A DNA stretch of 64,000 nucleotides from Toxonevra muliebris. Taxonomy: Eukaryota > Arthropoda > Insecta > Diptera > Pallopteridae. Position 1 is the stretch's first letter. The number at the start of each line of letters is the position of its first letter. A program made the position numbers and the translations under genes. A model generated the notes under the pieces. The model did not search any database. It had not been told where the DNA came from and was given only the letters and a program-made list of their open reading frames with translations. Below, piece after piece: positions 32,036 through 43,470 of the stretch. The stretch is from contig OY829326.1 in the NCBI GenBank assembly GCA_963691655.1, forward strand, positions 15,178,878 to 15,242,877, in the 5' to 3' direction.

Positions 32036-32300
32036 TCACCGTTTCTTAGTGGTTAGTGTGCTGGACTGTTGTGAAGGGTACCCGTGTTCAATCCTCGGCA
32101 CAGTCAACAAATTAAAAAAAGAAAAAAAATTTCCAAAATTTGCATGCCGCCACTTCTTAGTAAACAACGAAGAATAAAAATTCCATAAAAAAATAATTTC
32201 ACTTCGATCTTAGGATTCAAGACAAATATAACTCACACAACATGAACAAATACGAAAAACTCGGCTTAGACCCTCCGTGAGTTGTTTTGCCATAAAAAAG
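32036..32300 (+). mobile_element. tRNA-derived SINE 2 (decayed)
   Basis: The head has a degenerate A box TTTCTTAGTGG (32042-32052) and a B box GTTCAATCC (32086-32094) in tRNA-like spacing. The 3' part has AATATAACTCACACAACATG and AAAAACTCGGCTTAGACCC, clearly homologous to the 3' part of SINE 3. The central CGCCGTTCGGA domain is not recognisable here, so it is deleted or eroded. No target duplication is apparent. Confidence 0.75.
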
Positions 32301-34176
32301 GCTGAGAAAAAATAAATTTTAGTTAGGCGTACTTTTTTGGAATATTTACTTTACTAAATTCACTAACACTTAAAAAATTTTAACTCACAATAAAATATTC
32401 GAATGAGATTGAAATAATTTAAATCGAATAACATCGGATAATCCCTTTAACAGTACATAAATTATCATTGCCGTTATCGCAAAAAAAAAATATCAATTCC
32501 ATACATAGAAACACATTTTGACCAACGTGGCCGGGCATGGTTGTATATCGTCCCATTGTGTGGCATCCAAAACAAAAGAAAAATATTTTATACTTTGTAT
32601 GATTTATAAGAACTTAAAAATGAATGATTGTTTCGAAATAAAAGTTAAACTTTAATGCCGAGTTTCTGAATTACACTAAATCAGACTTTAGTTACACCCT
32701 ACATAAAAATAGCTCTGTAATAAAGATGGACAACGACATGAGTTATAGATCACCCTTTAACCTATTTAATTTTTTAATTTCGTTAGAACAATTCGAATAA
32801 TTTTTTGACACAGAGCAGCAATATTATTTTTATTATTAATTTTAGCTCAACTCTCTTCAACAAGTGAAAGAGCATCAAAAATCCAATAACAATTTCGAGC
32901 AGTTGTAGAAGCTATCACTATTGAATTGACTATGAACCATGACTATGAAGGATTATGTTTATTTTGGTAACATTCAACAAGAAGCTTTGGCTATTATGTA
33001 TAGAAAACTATTATTGGTATTTATATCTGCTCTCGACAGTTGTCTGTCTGACATTTATAAATACATAACTTATAACTGACTGTATTGTATTTTCTAAACT
33101 CCTATATCTGCAACATGCACTGCACTTGCCGCAAAAAATATTACCATTAAAAAAAATTATTTCAACTTAATTTTATAATATATTATCTCTAATTATTGCG
33201 GCTTAAATTTTCTTAATTACTGAGCCAAGCAACTTTACTTTGCATTTTCCTCCCTCTGTTAGTGTAAGTGAAACTAAATGACAATTCTAAAAATTGGCTC
33301 AATTTCTCTTTAGTCTTGCATGATAATCGCTTTACAAAATTGGTAAAATACTTGTGCAGATAATATGCTATCTACAAGAACTATAACCTACTTTCAAATA
33401 AGGAAATAAAAAAAATTTAAAAATTACTTACCTTTTCTAAAAAGTTATTTTCAGCTTTTCTGCTTAACTTTTTATTTTGAACACTAATTGCATTCAGTGT
33501 TTTAGGTTACGTTTTCTAACTTTACAATTTAGATAAAAATGTTGAATAAATGTTTCAATTACTAATTTCTAATACATCCACACAGTACTCGTAGTATTTA
33601 AATAGTATTGAAGAAGAAGTTACAGCAACAGCAGCAGAACATATTACAAATTCTACCAAAACATTGCAAATTCTGTTTTTAGAATTTCAACGAGTCTCTT
33701 CAAAACACACTCAGAGCAAACGCACACACTGAATGAAAAACACCGCACATAAATACCCGAACACAATTACTCTAATACTCTCAAAAGAGATTTACACGTT
33801 CAACGTTCGTAGGAAATGCGTTGTGTTTTACGTTTAAGAATTAAATCCTCGTAAATCTTCACAAATAAGTACTGCACAGGAAAAAAAAATTTCGCTGGTT
33901 GTTTGAAAATTCTCGTAGAAAAATCAAATTTGTATGCGAATTACCGCGCATAAAATCGTTATTACCATAGATGTGTTTACATATGTACATATGTGTATAT
34001 GTATTTATAAATACGGCACACACACACGCATAGATATAAACGTTTACACATCGAGGAGACACAGACGCACATACAGTATGCACACTCCCACGTACACGTA
34101 CATATGTAGAGTCACTCCTCGTACTCAACGTGCGACGTGACCTATGCCAATCGACAGGCAACCACTAATGTATAGA
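32301..34176. other. AT-rich non-coding stretch
   Basis: No gene. CA/TATG simple sequence at 33970-34110 produces the overlapping frames on both strands there. Nothing else recognised. Confidence 0.5.
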
Positions 34177-34219
34177 CGACAGACAGACAGTCAGTCAGTC
34201 AGGCAGGCAAGTAGACAGT
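34177..34219. repeat. (GACA/TCAG/GCAG)n tetranucleotide repeat
   Basis: GACGACAGACAGACAG passes to TCAGTCAGTCAG and then GCAGGCAAG, a compound 4-bp repeat. Confidence 0.85.
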
Positions 34220-34439
34220 CACAGAAATGCCTGCACTTCAAAATTAGTTTACGTTTTTTTTGTTTCTTTTTTTTTTTTTTTTGTGATTTAAAAAATTAAT
34301 TCACAAAAATGAATTATTTTCAATTTGCTCCAAATTCCACCAGCAAAATTCACGAATCTCGAATGATGACACAAAAAATTTGCGAAAAATCTGTTTCACC
34401 TTTGTATGAACACTGTGTGAATCTCGTCGACTGACGTTG

Positions 34440-35038
34440 GTTAAGACAAACTTACGACTGATTCTGAAAAACCAGTTAAAATGAAATACTGATACCGATT
34501 TCCCCTCGATGAAATGCCGACGATGTTGTCGTCGAGTCGAGGCGGTGATAAGAGGATATCCACGGAAGCAGCAGTAGAGAAATATCGACAGCAACAACAA
34601 CAACCAGAGTAGTAGAAGGAGCAGCATTAAAACATCAAAAGCACATGATATCCAAAACGAAACGTTATGGAACTGGAATTATGAGCTAATATTAATACGC
34701 AAACATGGTAAAGAAACATTGAACATTACGACCCCGATAAAGTCGAAGAAGAAGAACCAGAAGCGGAACCGAGCCGAGCAAACAAGGAAACCAGGACAAC
34801 GACCAGCGTTGATGTATTTTTTATCATGGTGCTTGTGAAATTAGCGTGTGAAACATTATGGAGCACATGGAACAATGCGAGAACTGTTGCTTGTTGCCGC
34901 TGCTGCTATTACAAATTTCAATTCCAAAGCAATTCAACTTGGGAAAGGGAAGTAAAGGAAATTTGTTTCAAATATCAATACAGAAACTATAAGAGAGAAG
35001 ATTCGGTGGCCTTATTATTCCATATTTATATAAAGAGG
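34440..35038 (+). other. Possible leader exon or start of a host transcript
   Basis: This is a less AT-rich stretch with GCAGCAGTAG, CAACAACAACAACC and CGAAGAAGAAGAACC motifs like fly leader exons. An ATG at 34826 opens 71 codons (MVLVKLACETLW...) and runs to AAAGAG followed by GTAATT at 35039, a fair 5' splice-site match, with a stop codon immediately after if unspliced. The peptide has no recognised domain, signal peptide or homologue known to me. Transcript evidence is absent, so this is only a candidate. Confidence 0.2.
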
Positions 35039-35039
35039 T

Positions 35040-35640
35040 AATTTGATGGAAAATGTTTCTTTATTCTTATTCCTTCCTGACTTTGTTCCCCTGTTGAGTT
35101 CTCATTTGGAAACTCCTCGTCTAATAAAATATACCGAAAGTATTCTCTCAGATACATAAATGTTTCATTTACCAACGGTACGTTGCTTAAATCTCTCTTA
35201 TTTTCGCTCTTCCTTTATTTCATTGTTTTGAATTCAAAGAGAAAATACCTATACTAAAGAGTTGCCACATGCGCCGCAGATATAAAATTTATTAATGGAA
35301 GTATGTCATGTTAAAAATGTATTACACTGGAATGCGGCATATAAGTACTGAATGTTGTTTACATTTTGCAGGCTATAGATGTAAAGGATCCTAATAACGC
35401 ATTTATTTTTACCTACATTATTAACAGTTTAGCAGAATTTGAGTTTAAATTATTTTGATATATTAGGTAGTAATAATTTTTTTCTTTATTTCCCCTTTTA
35501 TTTTTATATCTATTATTTAGCAGTCTATAAATGTAACAAGCATGTTATGAGAACCCGAATATTGTGTTTTGTTCATCATTAATCAGCTATATATTTACCT
35601 ACATCAGCTATTTCAGATCCAAGGGATGTTTGTTAACCTT
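35040..35640. other. AT-rich non-coding stretch
   Basis: Nothing recognised. Confidence 0.5.
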
Positions 35641-36680
35641 GAGCGCACGGTATCGAAAGTCAATTGGAATCCTTAATAGTCTATATATAAACATGAATTT
35701 TCGTTTGTATACACTCGGAAACTACTGAAATGATTGAGCTCAAGTTTCGCATAGACCCTTTTGCAGCACTTGATTTAAGAATGATTTGGCTAAATTTTCG
35801 GACCATTATCTGCAATTTTTAATGAGTAATGGCGGATTTTGTAAATTTCGTTTTTCGCGTTTTTCAGCCTAACTAGTTATAGGAAAAATCTGAAAAAATA
35901 CACAGTGATTTTTTGGTTTTGGAGACACATTTAAAATTGTTCACGAATTTTCTAAAGCGAAATTCGCGACGAAAAAAATCGCGAAAGTTTTTAAACGCGA
36001 TTTTTTCATACTAAAATCGGTTTACTTCTCTGATTTTTCTTATGTTAATATGTCGCTTTCGAATACTCATACTCCAATTTTTTCGGATTTTTGCAAGGTG
36101 TGGCGGCGGTCAAAAAAACTAAAAACCGAAATTGGCTTTTCATATGAAAGACCATAAGGCCATGAAAAAAATCAACTACAACTACTAACTATCAACTATC
36201 TGCTATTTTCGCAGAATTTTTTGGAAAATTTTGTTTTGCAAAAACTTTTTTTACGAAAACTCAAAAAAATTTTTTTACCACCCTAGTTGAGTTATGGTAT
36301 ATCACATTCATTACGCAGTGCAGCAAATTTTCAACTTTTTGTCTTATGTGTGGCACTAATATTTCGTATTGACGTAATATTTGTTAGAGATCTTTATTTC
36401 AACTGGGCGTAGCACCTTCTATATAACCCTGAACCATTTGGTGCACGAACCTTGGTGGGCAATGAAATGCTACAGTAGTTGAGTGTATTAAACAAATATT
36501 ACATACACCCACAGGCTTGAAAAAATGTAGGTGGATTTATAAAAAGGGCGTGGCACCTCCCATATAATCCGATTTCTCATAATGGGATATCTCAAGAAAC
36601 GTATATAATATTTGATATGGAAATATTATTTGCCAATGATATTCAGTTTTAAAGATATGGGACTTACCATACGATATTAC
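35641..36680. repeat. Degenerate dispersed repeat of unknown class
   Basis: TATATAAACATGAATTTTCG, then CGGAAACTACTGAAATGATT and GAGCTCAAGTTTCGCATAGA resemble a repeat opening found in many arthropod genomes (recollection, class not certain). Further on, GGGCGTAGCACCTTC (near 36400) and GGGCGTGGCACCTCC (near 36545) are copies of the motif also seen near 8979 and 9078. No coding sequence. Confidence 0.4.
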
Positions 36681-38224
36681 ATACCTACATATGTATATAC
36701 ATACATATATGTATTTAAATGTGAGCATGTTTTGTTGATGTGTAATTATTCTCATACATCATTCGTACATATGTAGATATGTATTTAGTACATTTGTACA
36801 TTTTTCCGTATTTAATCACTTGCAGTTTTTATGCGAATCCAGCTGCAGCAACATATGAAAAATAATGATGTATTAACGTATAAAATACCGAAATGAAATG
36901 AAATTTATTATGACGCCATACCACAACATTTTATAATACACATGCATAAATCATTCATGAACAACATTTAGCAATAACAACAGCAGAGATTTACGCAAAG
37001 CAAAACAACTGCACAGCCCAACCAAAAAGCAAAACAAAAAAAACAAAATCATCAAATTTTACGCATTTACGCATAATTAGCATTTTGAACTGATTATGCG
37101 AATGATTAAAATGCAGTCTATATTGTACGTGCATTCGTATATTGTTGGTGTTGCAGTTGTTATTCCGTTGAAAGAATGCAATAAAGCGTATAAAACAGCA
37201 TGTGGCACCAACCGCCAGACCAACCGCTCGAACAACCAATAGTACAACTACTCCGTACATGCAGACAACTAATGCATTTCCTGAAGCAACACTGGCAGGC
37301 CACTGCAAATATCGGATCATCAATGTCATTAGCAACAAAAACAACTACAACAGCGAGAGCAACACATTGTGGCAACAGCAACAGTATGCGCTACATCATC
37401 AACATAATTATGTGCACAATTTTGTACAAATGCAATGTGATTCCTCCGGGTGACGACGGGCGCCACCACATGAGCCGCTTCTTCTATTTTGTATTTGAAA
37501 GGAATGTTTCACAAAAATATAGCAGAGAAAACAATAATAAGCCTCAAAATGAATGTCGGCAGCTTTTCAACTGTTTTCCCCTTTTTTTTTTGCTTTTTTC
37601 ACTTTTTAAAGTTTTTAATGTGGAGCACGCAGACATCATCAGCTCAATGCAATAGGAAAACATAGACATATGTACAAAGGCAGAAATGTAAAATGAGCTA
37701 AAGGCTCATGTTGCATAAGTATAACAAATAAACACAACAGAGTGTAGCTCTGTACCCGTACTTATGATACACTCTAGTGATTGAAATTATGCCCCTCCTG
37801 CAGTCTGGTGGGTTGTAAAGGCTGTCTCATTTTGATTATGTGCATTTGTATTTCGTAAAATGATTTCATTATTGCGATTTAACTAGAGGATAAAGTACGA
37901 AAACATATTTTAAATATTTGATGCAGAAATTGATAAAGCAGTTGCACTTGCGATGGAGAGGAACTATTTCATGATTATTTAATGATGCTCAAATTATTTT
38001 TTTTATCAAGCGATCGTTTGTTTTTTATGCATCGGATCATTTGAATTGGTTAGATTTTAACTAATGAGGTATCGGTCGAAAGGGTTGGTTTTGAACGTTT
38101 ACGTTAAATGTTTAGTTTGAAGTTGTCCCGATTTTTATAAAGAAGGCTGGCGACTACATAAGTTAAAACCAAAGTTAAAACACGCTATATAAAAATTTTC
38201 CAAACCCTATGGAAATTGAGGTCA
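36681..38224. other. Non-coding stretch with a Q/N/T-rich open frame
   Basis: Around 37150-37453 the composition changes: two overlapping plus frames are open. The 151-codon one from ATG at 37200 starts MWHQPPDQPLEQP and ends in F/L-rich junk. A second (37202-37450, no ATG) reads NKNNYNSESNTLWQQQQYAL then HHQHNYVHNF, a composition common in fly developmental proteins. CAA/CAG-rich non-coding DNA gives the same look, so I do not call a gene. The rest is AT-rich and unrecognised. Confidence 0.3.
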
Positions 38225-38545
38225 GCGCCTAACTTTAATAAAGTCTACTACTACTACTTTTATGTCACAACAGCCCCTGGACGGCAAAGGCCGAGGTTTT
38301 CGGATCCACTCATATTGTGTGAGTTATATTTATACACGAATGGAAAGGACCTACAATTTATGTCAAATCCGAACGGCGAAGTTCATACGCATTTTTTTAC
38401 TCTTGGAGGTTTGCCATTACCAGCCAAGAGGTGGTCCCGTGTAGAAAAATTTATATTTTTGATTTTTTTGAGCGTGCCGAGATATGAACCCGGGCACCTC
38501 TACGTAGCAGTCCAACACACTAACCACTAGGCTACAGCGACCACT
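38225..38545 (-). mobile_element. tRNA-derived SINE 3 with TAG-repeat tail
   Basis: Read on the minus strand from about 38545: A box TAGCCTAGTGG, B box GGGTTCATATC (38481-38491 region), then a central domain (about 38427-38350) TGGTAATGGCAAACCTCC, CGCCGTTCGGATTTG, AAATTGTAGGTCC shared with SINE 1. The 3' part has AATATAACTCACACAATATG and AAAACCTCGGCC shared with SINE 2, and a TAGTAGTAGTAG tail. It is nearly complete. No clear target duplication. The 104-codon plus frame over it is a shadow. Confidence 0.85.
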
Positions 38546-38734
38546 ATAAACATAATCGACTTAAGAGTCTACTTAAGTTAAAACAACGATTTGGCCTAAG
38601 TATATAGTAAGTCTTGCTACTTATGAAACGTTGTGCAACTAAGCAGTTTGTATATAACTTATGAATTTAAAAACGATGGCAAACTTGTCTCCAACAGATA
38701 AATCAACACAATGGAAGTCCGAAAATTTAAATTT

Positions 38735-38818
38735 TGTAACAGGCCATCCACAAATTGCAAAACTGGAATTGGGTTGGGCACACTCTACGAAAACCGAAAG
38801 TCGACATTATTATCAAGC
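38735..38818 (+). pseudogene. Scrap of an RTE-type LINE C-terminus at the satellite edge
   Basis: NWNWVGHTLRKPKVDI is read in one plus frame from about 38758. It matches the W-WxGHTLRKPxxDI segment that precedes the RGRPxxTWRR end in many RTE-like LINE polyproteins (from memory of the family). The frame then runs straight into the satellite (IIKLSDSIKRLL). Only about 20 residues support this call. Confidence 0.4.
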
Positions 38819-38970
38819 TTTCGGACAGCATAAAACGTCTTCTCCCCTATAGAAAAGGTGTCTGCGACAGTATAAAACGTCTTCTCCCCTATAGAAAAGG
38901 TGTCTCCGACAGTATAAAACGTCTTCTCTTCTATAGAAAAGGTGTCTCCGACAGTATAAAACGTCTTCTC

Positions 38971-39115
38971 CCCTGTAGAAAAGGTGTATCCGACAGTCTC
39001 CGACAGTATAAAACGTCTTCTCCCCTATAGAAAAGGTGTCTCCGACAGTATAAAACGTCTTCTCCCTTGTAGAAAAGGTGTATCCGACAGTCTCCGACAG
39101 TATAAAACGTCTTCT
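38971..39115. repeat. Irregular first units with 10-bp internal duplication
   Basis: Two units carry GTATCCGACAGTCTCCGACAG-like ends in which the last 10 bp (TCTCCGACAG) are doubled, giving 52-bp units. They lie 94 bp apart (42+52), a local duplication near the array edge. Confidence 0.8.
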
Positions 39116-39725
39116 CCCCTATAGAAAAGGTGTCTCCGACAGTATAAATCGTCTTCTCCCCTATAGAAAAGGTGTCTCCGACAGTATAAATCGTCTTCTC
39201 CCCTATAGAAAAGGTGTCTCCGACAGTATAAAACGTCTTCTCTCCTATAGAAAAGGGTCTCCGACAGTATAAAACGTCTTCTCTCCTAAAGAAAAGGGTC
39301 TCCGACAGTATAAAACGTCTTCTCCCCTATAGAAAAGGTGTCTCCGACAGTATAAAACGTCTTCTCCCCTATAGAAAAGGTGTCTCCGACAGTATAAATC
39401 GTCTTCTGCCCTATAGAAAAGGTGTCTCCGACAGTATAAATCGTCTTCTCCCCTATAGAAAAGGTGTCTCCGACAGTATAAAACGTCTTCTCCCCTATAG
39501 AAAAGGTGTCTCCGACAGTATAAATCGTCTTCTCCCCTATAGAAAAGGTGTCTCCGACAGTATAAAACGTCTTCTCCCCTATAGAAAAGGTGTCTCCGAC
39601 AGTATAAAACGTCTTCTCCCCTAAAGAAAAGGTGTCTCCGACAGTATAAAACGTCTTCTCCCCTATAGAAAAGGTGTCTCCGACAGTATAAAACGTCTTC
39701 TCCCCTATAGAAAAGGTGTCTCCGA

Positions 39726-41892
39726 CAGAATAAAACGTCTTCTCCCCTATAGAAAAGGTGTCTCCGACAGTATAAAACGTCTTCTCCCCTATAGAATAGG
39801 TGTCTCCGACAGTATAAAACGTCTTCTCCTCTATAGAAAAGGTGTCTCCGACAGTATAAAACGTCTTCTCCCCTATAGAAAAGGTGTCTCCGACAGTATA
39901 AAACGTCTTCTCCTCTATAGAAAAGGTGTCTCCGACAGTATAAAACGTCTTCTCCCCTATAGAAAAGGTGTCTCCGACAGTATAAATCGTCTTCTCCCCT
40001 ATAGAAAAGGTGTCTCCGACAGTATAAAACGTCTTCTCCTCTATAGAAAAGGTGTCTCCGACAGTATAAAACGTCTTCTCCCCTATAGGAAAGGTGTCTC
40101 CGACAGTATAAAACGTCTGCTCCCCTATAGAAAAGGTGTCTCCGACAGTATAAATCGTCTTCTCCCCTATAGAAAAGGTGTCTCCGACAGTATAAATCGT
40201 CTTCTCCCCTATAAAAAAGGTGTCTCCGACAGTATAAAACGTCTTCTCCCTATAGAAAAGGTGTCTCCGACAGTTTAAATCGTCTTCTCCCCTATAAAAA
40301 AAGGTGTCTCCGACAGTATAAATCGTCTTCTCCCCTATAGAAAAGGTGTCTCCGACAGTATAAAACGTCTTCTCCCCTATAGAAAAGGTGTCTCCGACAG
40401 TATAAAACGTCTGCTCCCCTATAGAAAAGGTGTCTCCGACAGTATAAATCGTCTGCTCCCCTATAGAAAAGGTGTCTCCGACAGTATAAAACGTCTTCTC
40501 CCCTATAGAAAAGGTGTCTCCGACAGTATAAAACGTCTTCTCCTCTATAGAAAAGGTGTCTCCGACAGTATAAAACGTCTTCTCCCCTATAGAAAAGGTG
40601 TCTCCGACAGTATAAAACGTCTGCTCCCCTATAGAAAAGGTGTCTCCGACAGTATAAAACGTCTTCTCCTCTATAGAAAAGGTGTCTCCGACAGTTTAAA
40701 TCGTCTTCTCCCCTATAAAAAAAGGTGTCTCCGACAGTATAAATCGTCTTCTCCCCTATAGAAAAGGTGTCTCCGACAGTATAAAACGTCTTCTCCCCTA
40801 TAGAAAAGGTGTCTCCGACAGTATAAAACGTCTGCTCCCCTATAGAAAAGGTGTCTCCGACAGTATAAAACGTCTGCTCCCCTATAGAAAAGGTGTCTCC
40901 GACAGTATAAAACGTCTTCTCCCCTATAGAAAAGGTGTCTCCGACAGTATAAAACGTCTTCTCCTCTATAGAAAAGGTGTCTCCGACAGTATAAAACGTC
41001 TTCTCCCCTATAGAAAAGGTGTCTCCGACAGTATAAAACGTCTGCTCCCCTATAGAAAAGGTGTCTCCGACAGTATAAATCGTCTTCTCCCCTATAGAAA
41101 AGGTGTCTCCGACAGTTTAAATCGTCTTCTCCCCTATAAAAAAAGGTGTCTCCGACAGTATAAATCGTCTTCTCCCCTATAGAAAAGGTGTCTCCGACAG
41201 TATAAAACGTCTTCTCCCTATAGAAAAGGTGTCTCCGACAGTATAAATCGTCTTCTCCCCTATAGAAAAGGTGTCTCCGACAGTATAAAACGTCTTCTCC
41301 CCTATAGAAAAGGTGTCTCCGACAGTATAAATCGTCTTCTCCCCTATAGAAAAGGTGTCTCCGACAGTATAAAACGTCTTCTCCCCTATAGAAAAGGTGT
41401 CTCCGACAGAATAAAACGTCTTCTCCCCTATAGAAAAGGTGTCTCCGACAGTATAAAACGTCTTCTCCCCTATAGAATAGGTGTCTCCGACAGTATAAAA
41501 CGTCTTCTCCTCTATAGAAAAGGTGTCTCCGACAGTATAAAACGTCTTCTCCCCTATAGAAAAGGTGTCTCCGACAGTATAAAACGTCTTCTCCTCTATA
41601 GAAAAGGTGTCTCCGACAGTATAAAACGTCTTCTCCCCTATAGAAAAGGTGTCTCCGACAGTATAAATCGTCTTCTCCCCTATAGAAAAGGTGTCTCCGA
41701 CAGTATAAAACGTCTTCTCCTCTATAGAAAAGGTGTCTCCGACAGTATAAAACGTCTTCTCCCCTATAGGAAAGGTGTCTCCGACAGTATAAAACGTCTG
41801 CTCCCCTATAGAAAAGGTGTCTCCGACAGTATAAATCGTCTTCTCCCCTATAGAAAAGGTGTCTCCGACAGTATAAATCGTCTTCTCCCCTA
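39726..41892. repeat. 1681-bp-offset segmental duplication in the satellite
   Basis: Rare variants recur at a constant spacing of 1681 bp: CAGAATAAAA at 39726 and 41407, ATAGAATAGG at 39791 and 41472, TATAGGAAAGG at 40084 and 41765, CTGCTCCCC at 40117 and 41798, ATAAAAAAGG at 40211 and 41892. A block of at least 0.5 kb (39.7-40.2 kb) therefore has a copy at 41.4-41.9 kb. Confidence 0.85.
40271..41113. repeat. 421-bp (10-unit) higher-order repeat, two copies
   Basis: CAGTTTAAATCG occurs at 40271, 40692 and 41113. CTGCTCC variants at 40411, 40453 and 40621 recur at 40832, 40874 and 41042. All spacings are 421 bp, ten units plus one extra A in the CTATAAAAAAAGG unit. Confidence 0.85.
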
Positions 41893-43283
41893 TAAAAAAG
41901 GTGTCTCCGACAGTATAAATCGTCTTCTCCCCTATAGAAAAGGTGTCTCCGACAGTATAAAACGTCTTCTCCCTATAGAAAAGGTGTCTCCGACAGTATA
42001 AAACGTCTGCTCCCCTATAGAAAAGGTGTCTCCGACAGTATAAAACGTCTGCTCCCCTATAGAAAAGGTGTCTCCGACAGTATAAATCGTCTTCTCCCCT
42101 ATAGAAAAGGTGTCTCCGACAGTTTAAATCGTCTTCTCCCCTATAAAAAAAGGTGTCTCCGACAGTATAAATCGTCTTCTCCCCTATAGAAAAGGTGTCT
42201 CCGACAGTATAAAACGTCTTCTCCCTATAGAAAAGGTGTCTCCGACAGTATAAATCGTCTTCTCCCCTATAGAAAAGGTGTCTCCGACAGTATAAAACGT
42301 CTTCTCCCCTATAGAAAAGGTGTCTCCGACAGTATAAATCGTCTTCTCCCCTATAGAAAAGGTGTCTCCGACAGTATAAATCGTCTTCTCCCCTATAGAA
42401 AAGGTGTCTCCGACAGTATAAATCGTCTTCTCCCCTAAAGAAAAGGTGTCTCCGACAGTATAAATATTCTTCTCCCCTATAGAAAAGGTGTCTCCGACAG
42501 TATAAAACGTCTTCTCCCCTATAGAAAAGGTGTCTCCGACAGTATAAATCGTCTTCTCCCCTATAGAAAAGGTGTCTCCGACAGTATAAATCGTCTTCTC
42601 CCCTATAGAAAATGTGTCTCCGACAGTATAAAACGTCTTCTCCCCTATAGAAAAGGTGTCTCCGACAGTATAAAACGTCTTCTCCCCTATAGAAAATGTG
42701 TCTCCGACAGTATAAAACGTCTTCTCCCCTAAAGAAAAGGTGTCTCCGACAGTATAAATCGTCTTCTCCCCTATAGAAAAGGTGTCTCCGACAGTATAAA
42801 TCGTCTTCTCCCCTATAGAAAATGTGTCTCCGACAGTATAAAACGTCTTCTCCCCTATAGAAAATGTGTCTCCGACAGTATAAAACGTCTTCTCCCCTAT
42901 AGAAAAGGTGTCTCCGACAGTATAAAACGTCTTCTCCCCTATAGAAAAGGTGTCTCCGACAGTATAAAACGTCTTCTCCCCTATAGAAAAGGTCTCCGAC
43001 AGTATAAATCGTCTTCTCCCCTATAGAAAAGGTGTCTTCGACAGTATAAATCGTCTTCTCCTCTATAGAAAAGGTGTCTCCGACAGTATAAAACGTCTTC
43101 TCCCCTATAGAAAAGGTGTCTCCGACAGTATAAATCGTCTTCTCCCCTATAGAAAAGGTGTCTCCGACAGTATAAAACGTCTTCTCCCCTATAGAAAAGG
43201 TGTCTCCGACAGTATAAAACGTCTTCTCCCCTATAGAAAAGGTGTCTCCGACAGTATAAAACGTCTTCTCCCCTATAGAAAAT

Positions 43284-43470
43284 GTGTCTCCGACAGTATA
43301 AATCGGCTTCTCCCCTATAGAAAAGGTGTCTCCGACAGTATAAAACGTCTTCTCCCCTATAGAAAAGGTGTCTCCGACAGTATAAAACGTCTTCTCCCCT
43401 ATAGAAAATGTGTCTCCGACAGTATAAATCGGCTTCTCCCCTATAGAAAAGGTGTATCCGACAGTATAAA
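43284..43470. repeat. 126-bp (3-unit) local duplication
   Basis: The rare AAATCGGCTTC variant, each time preceded by AAAATGTGTCTCC, occurs at 43301 and 43427, exactly three units apart. Confidence 0.7.

Noticed and set aside
37200..37655. 151-codon open frame with a Q-rich overlapping frame
   Set aside because: Two conflicting frames, F/L-rich tail, no domain or splice context. Described as a composition anomaly only.
38216..38530. 104-codon plus-strand frame
   Set aside because: It reads antisense through SINE 3.
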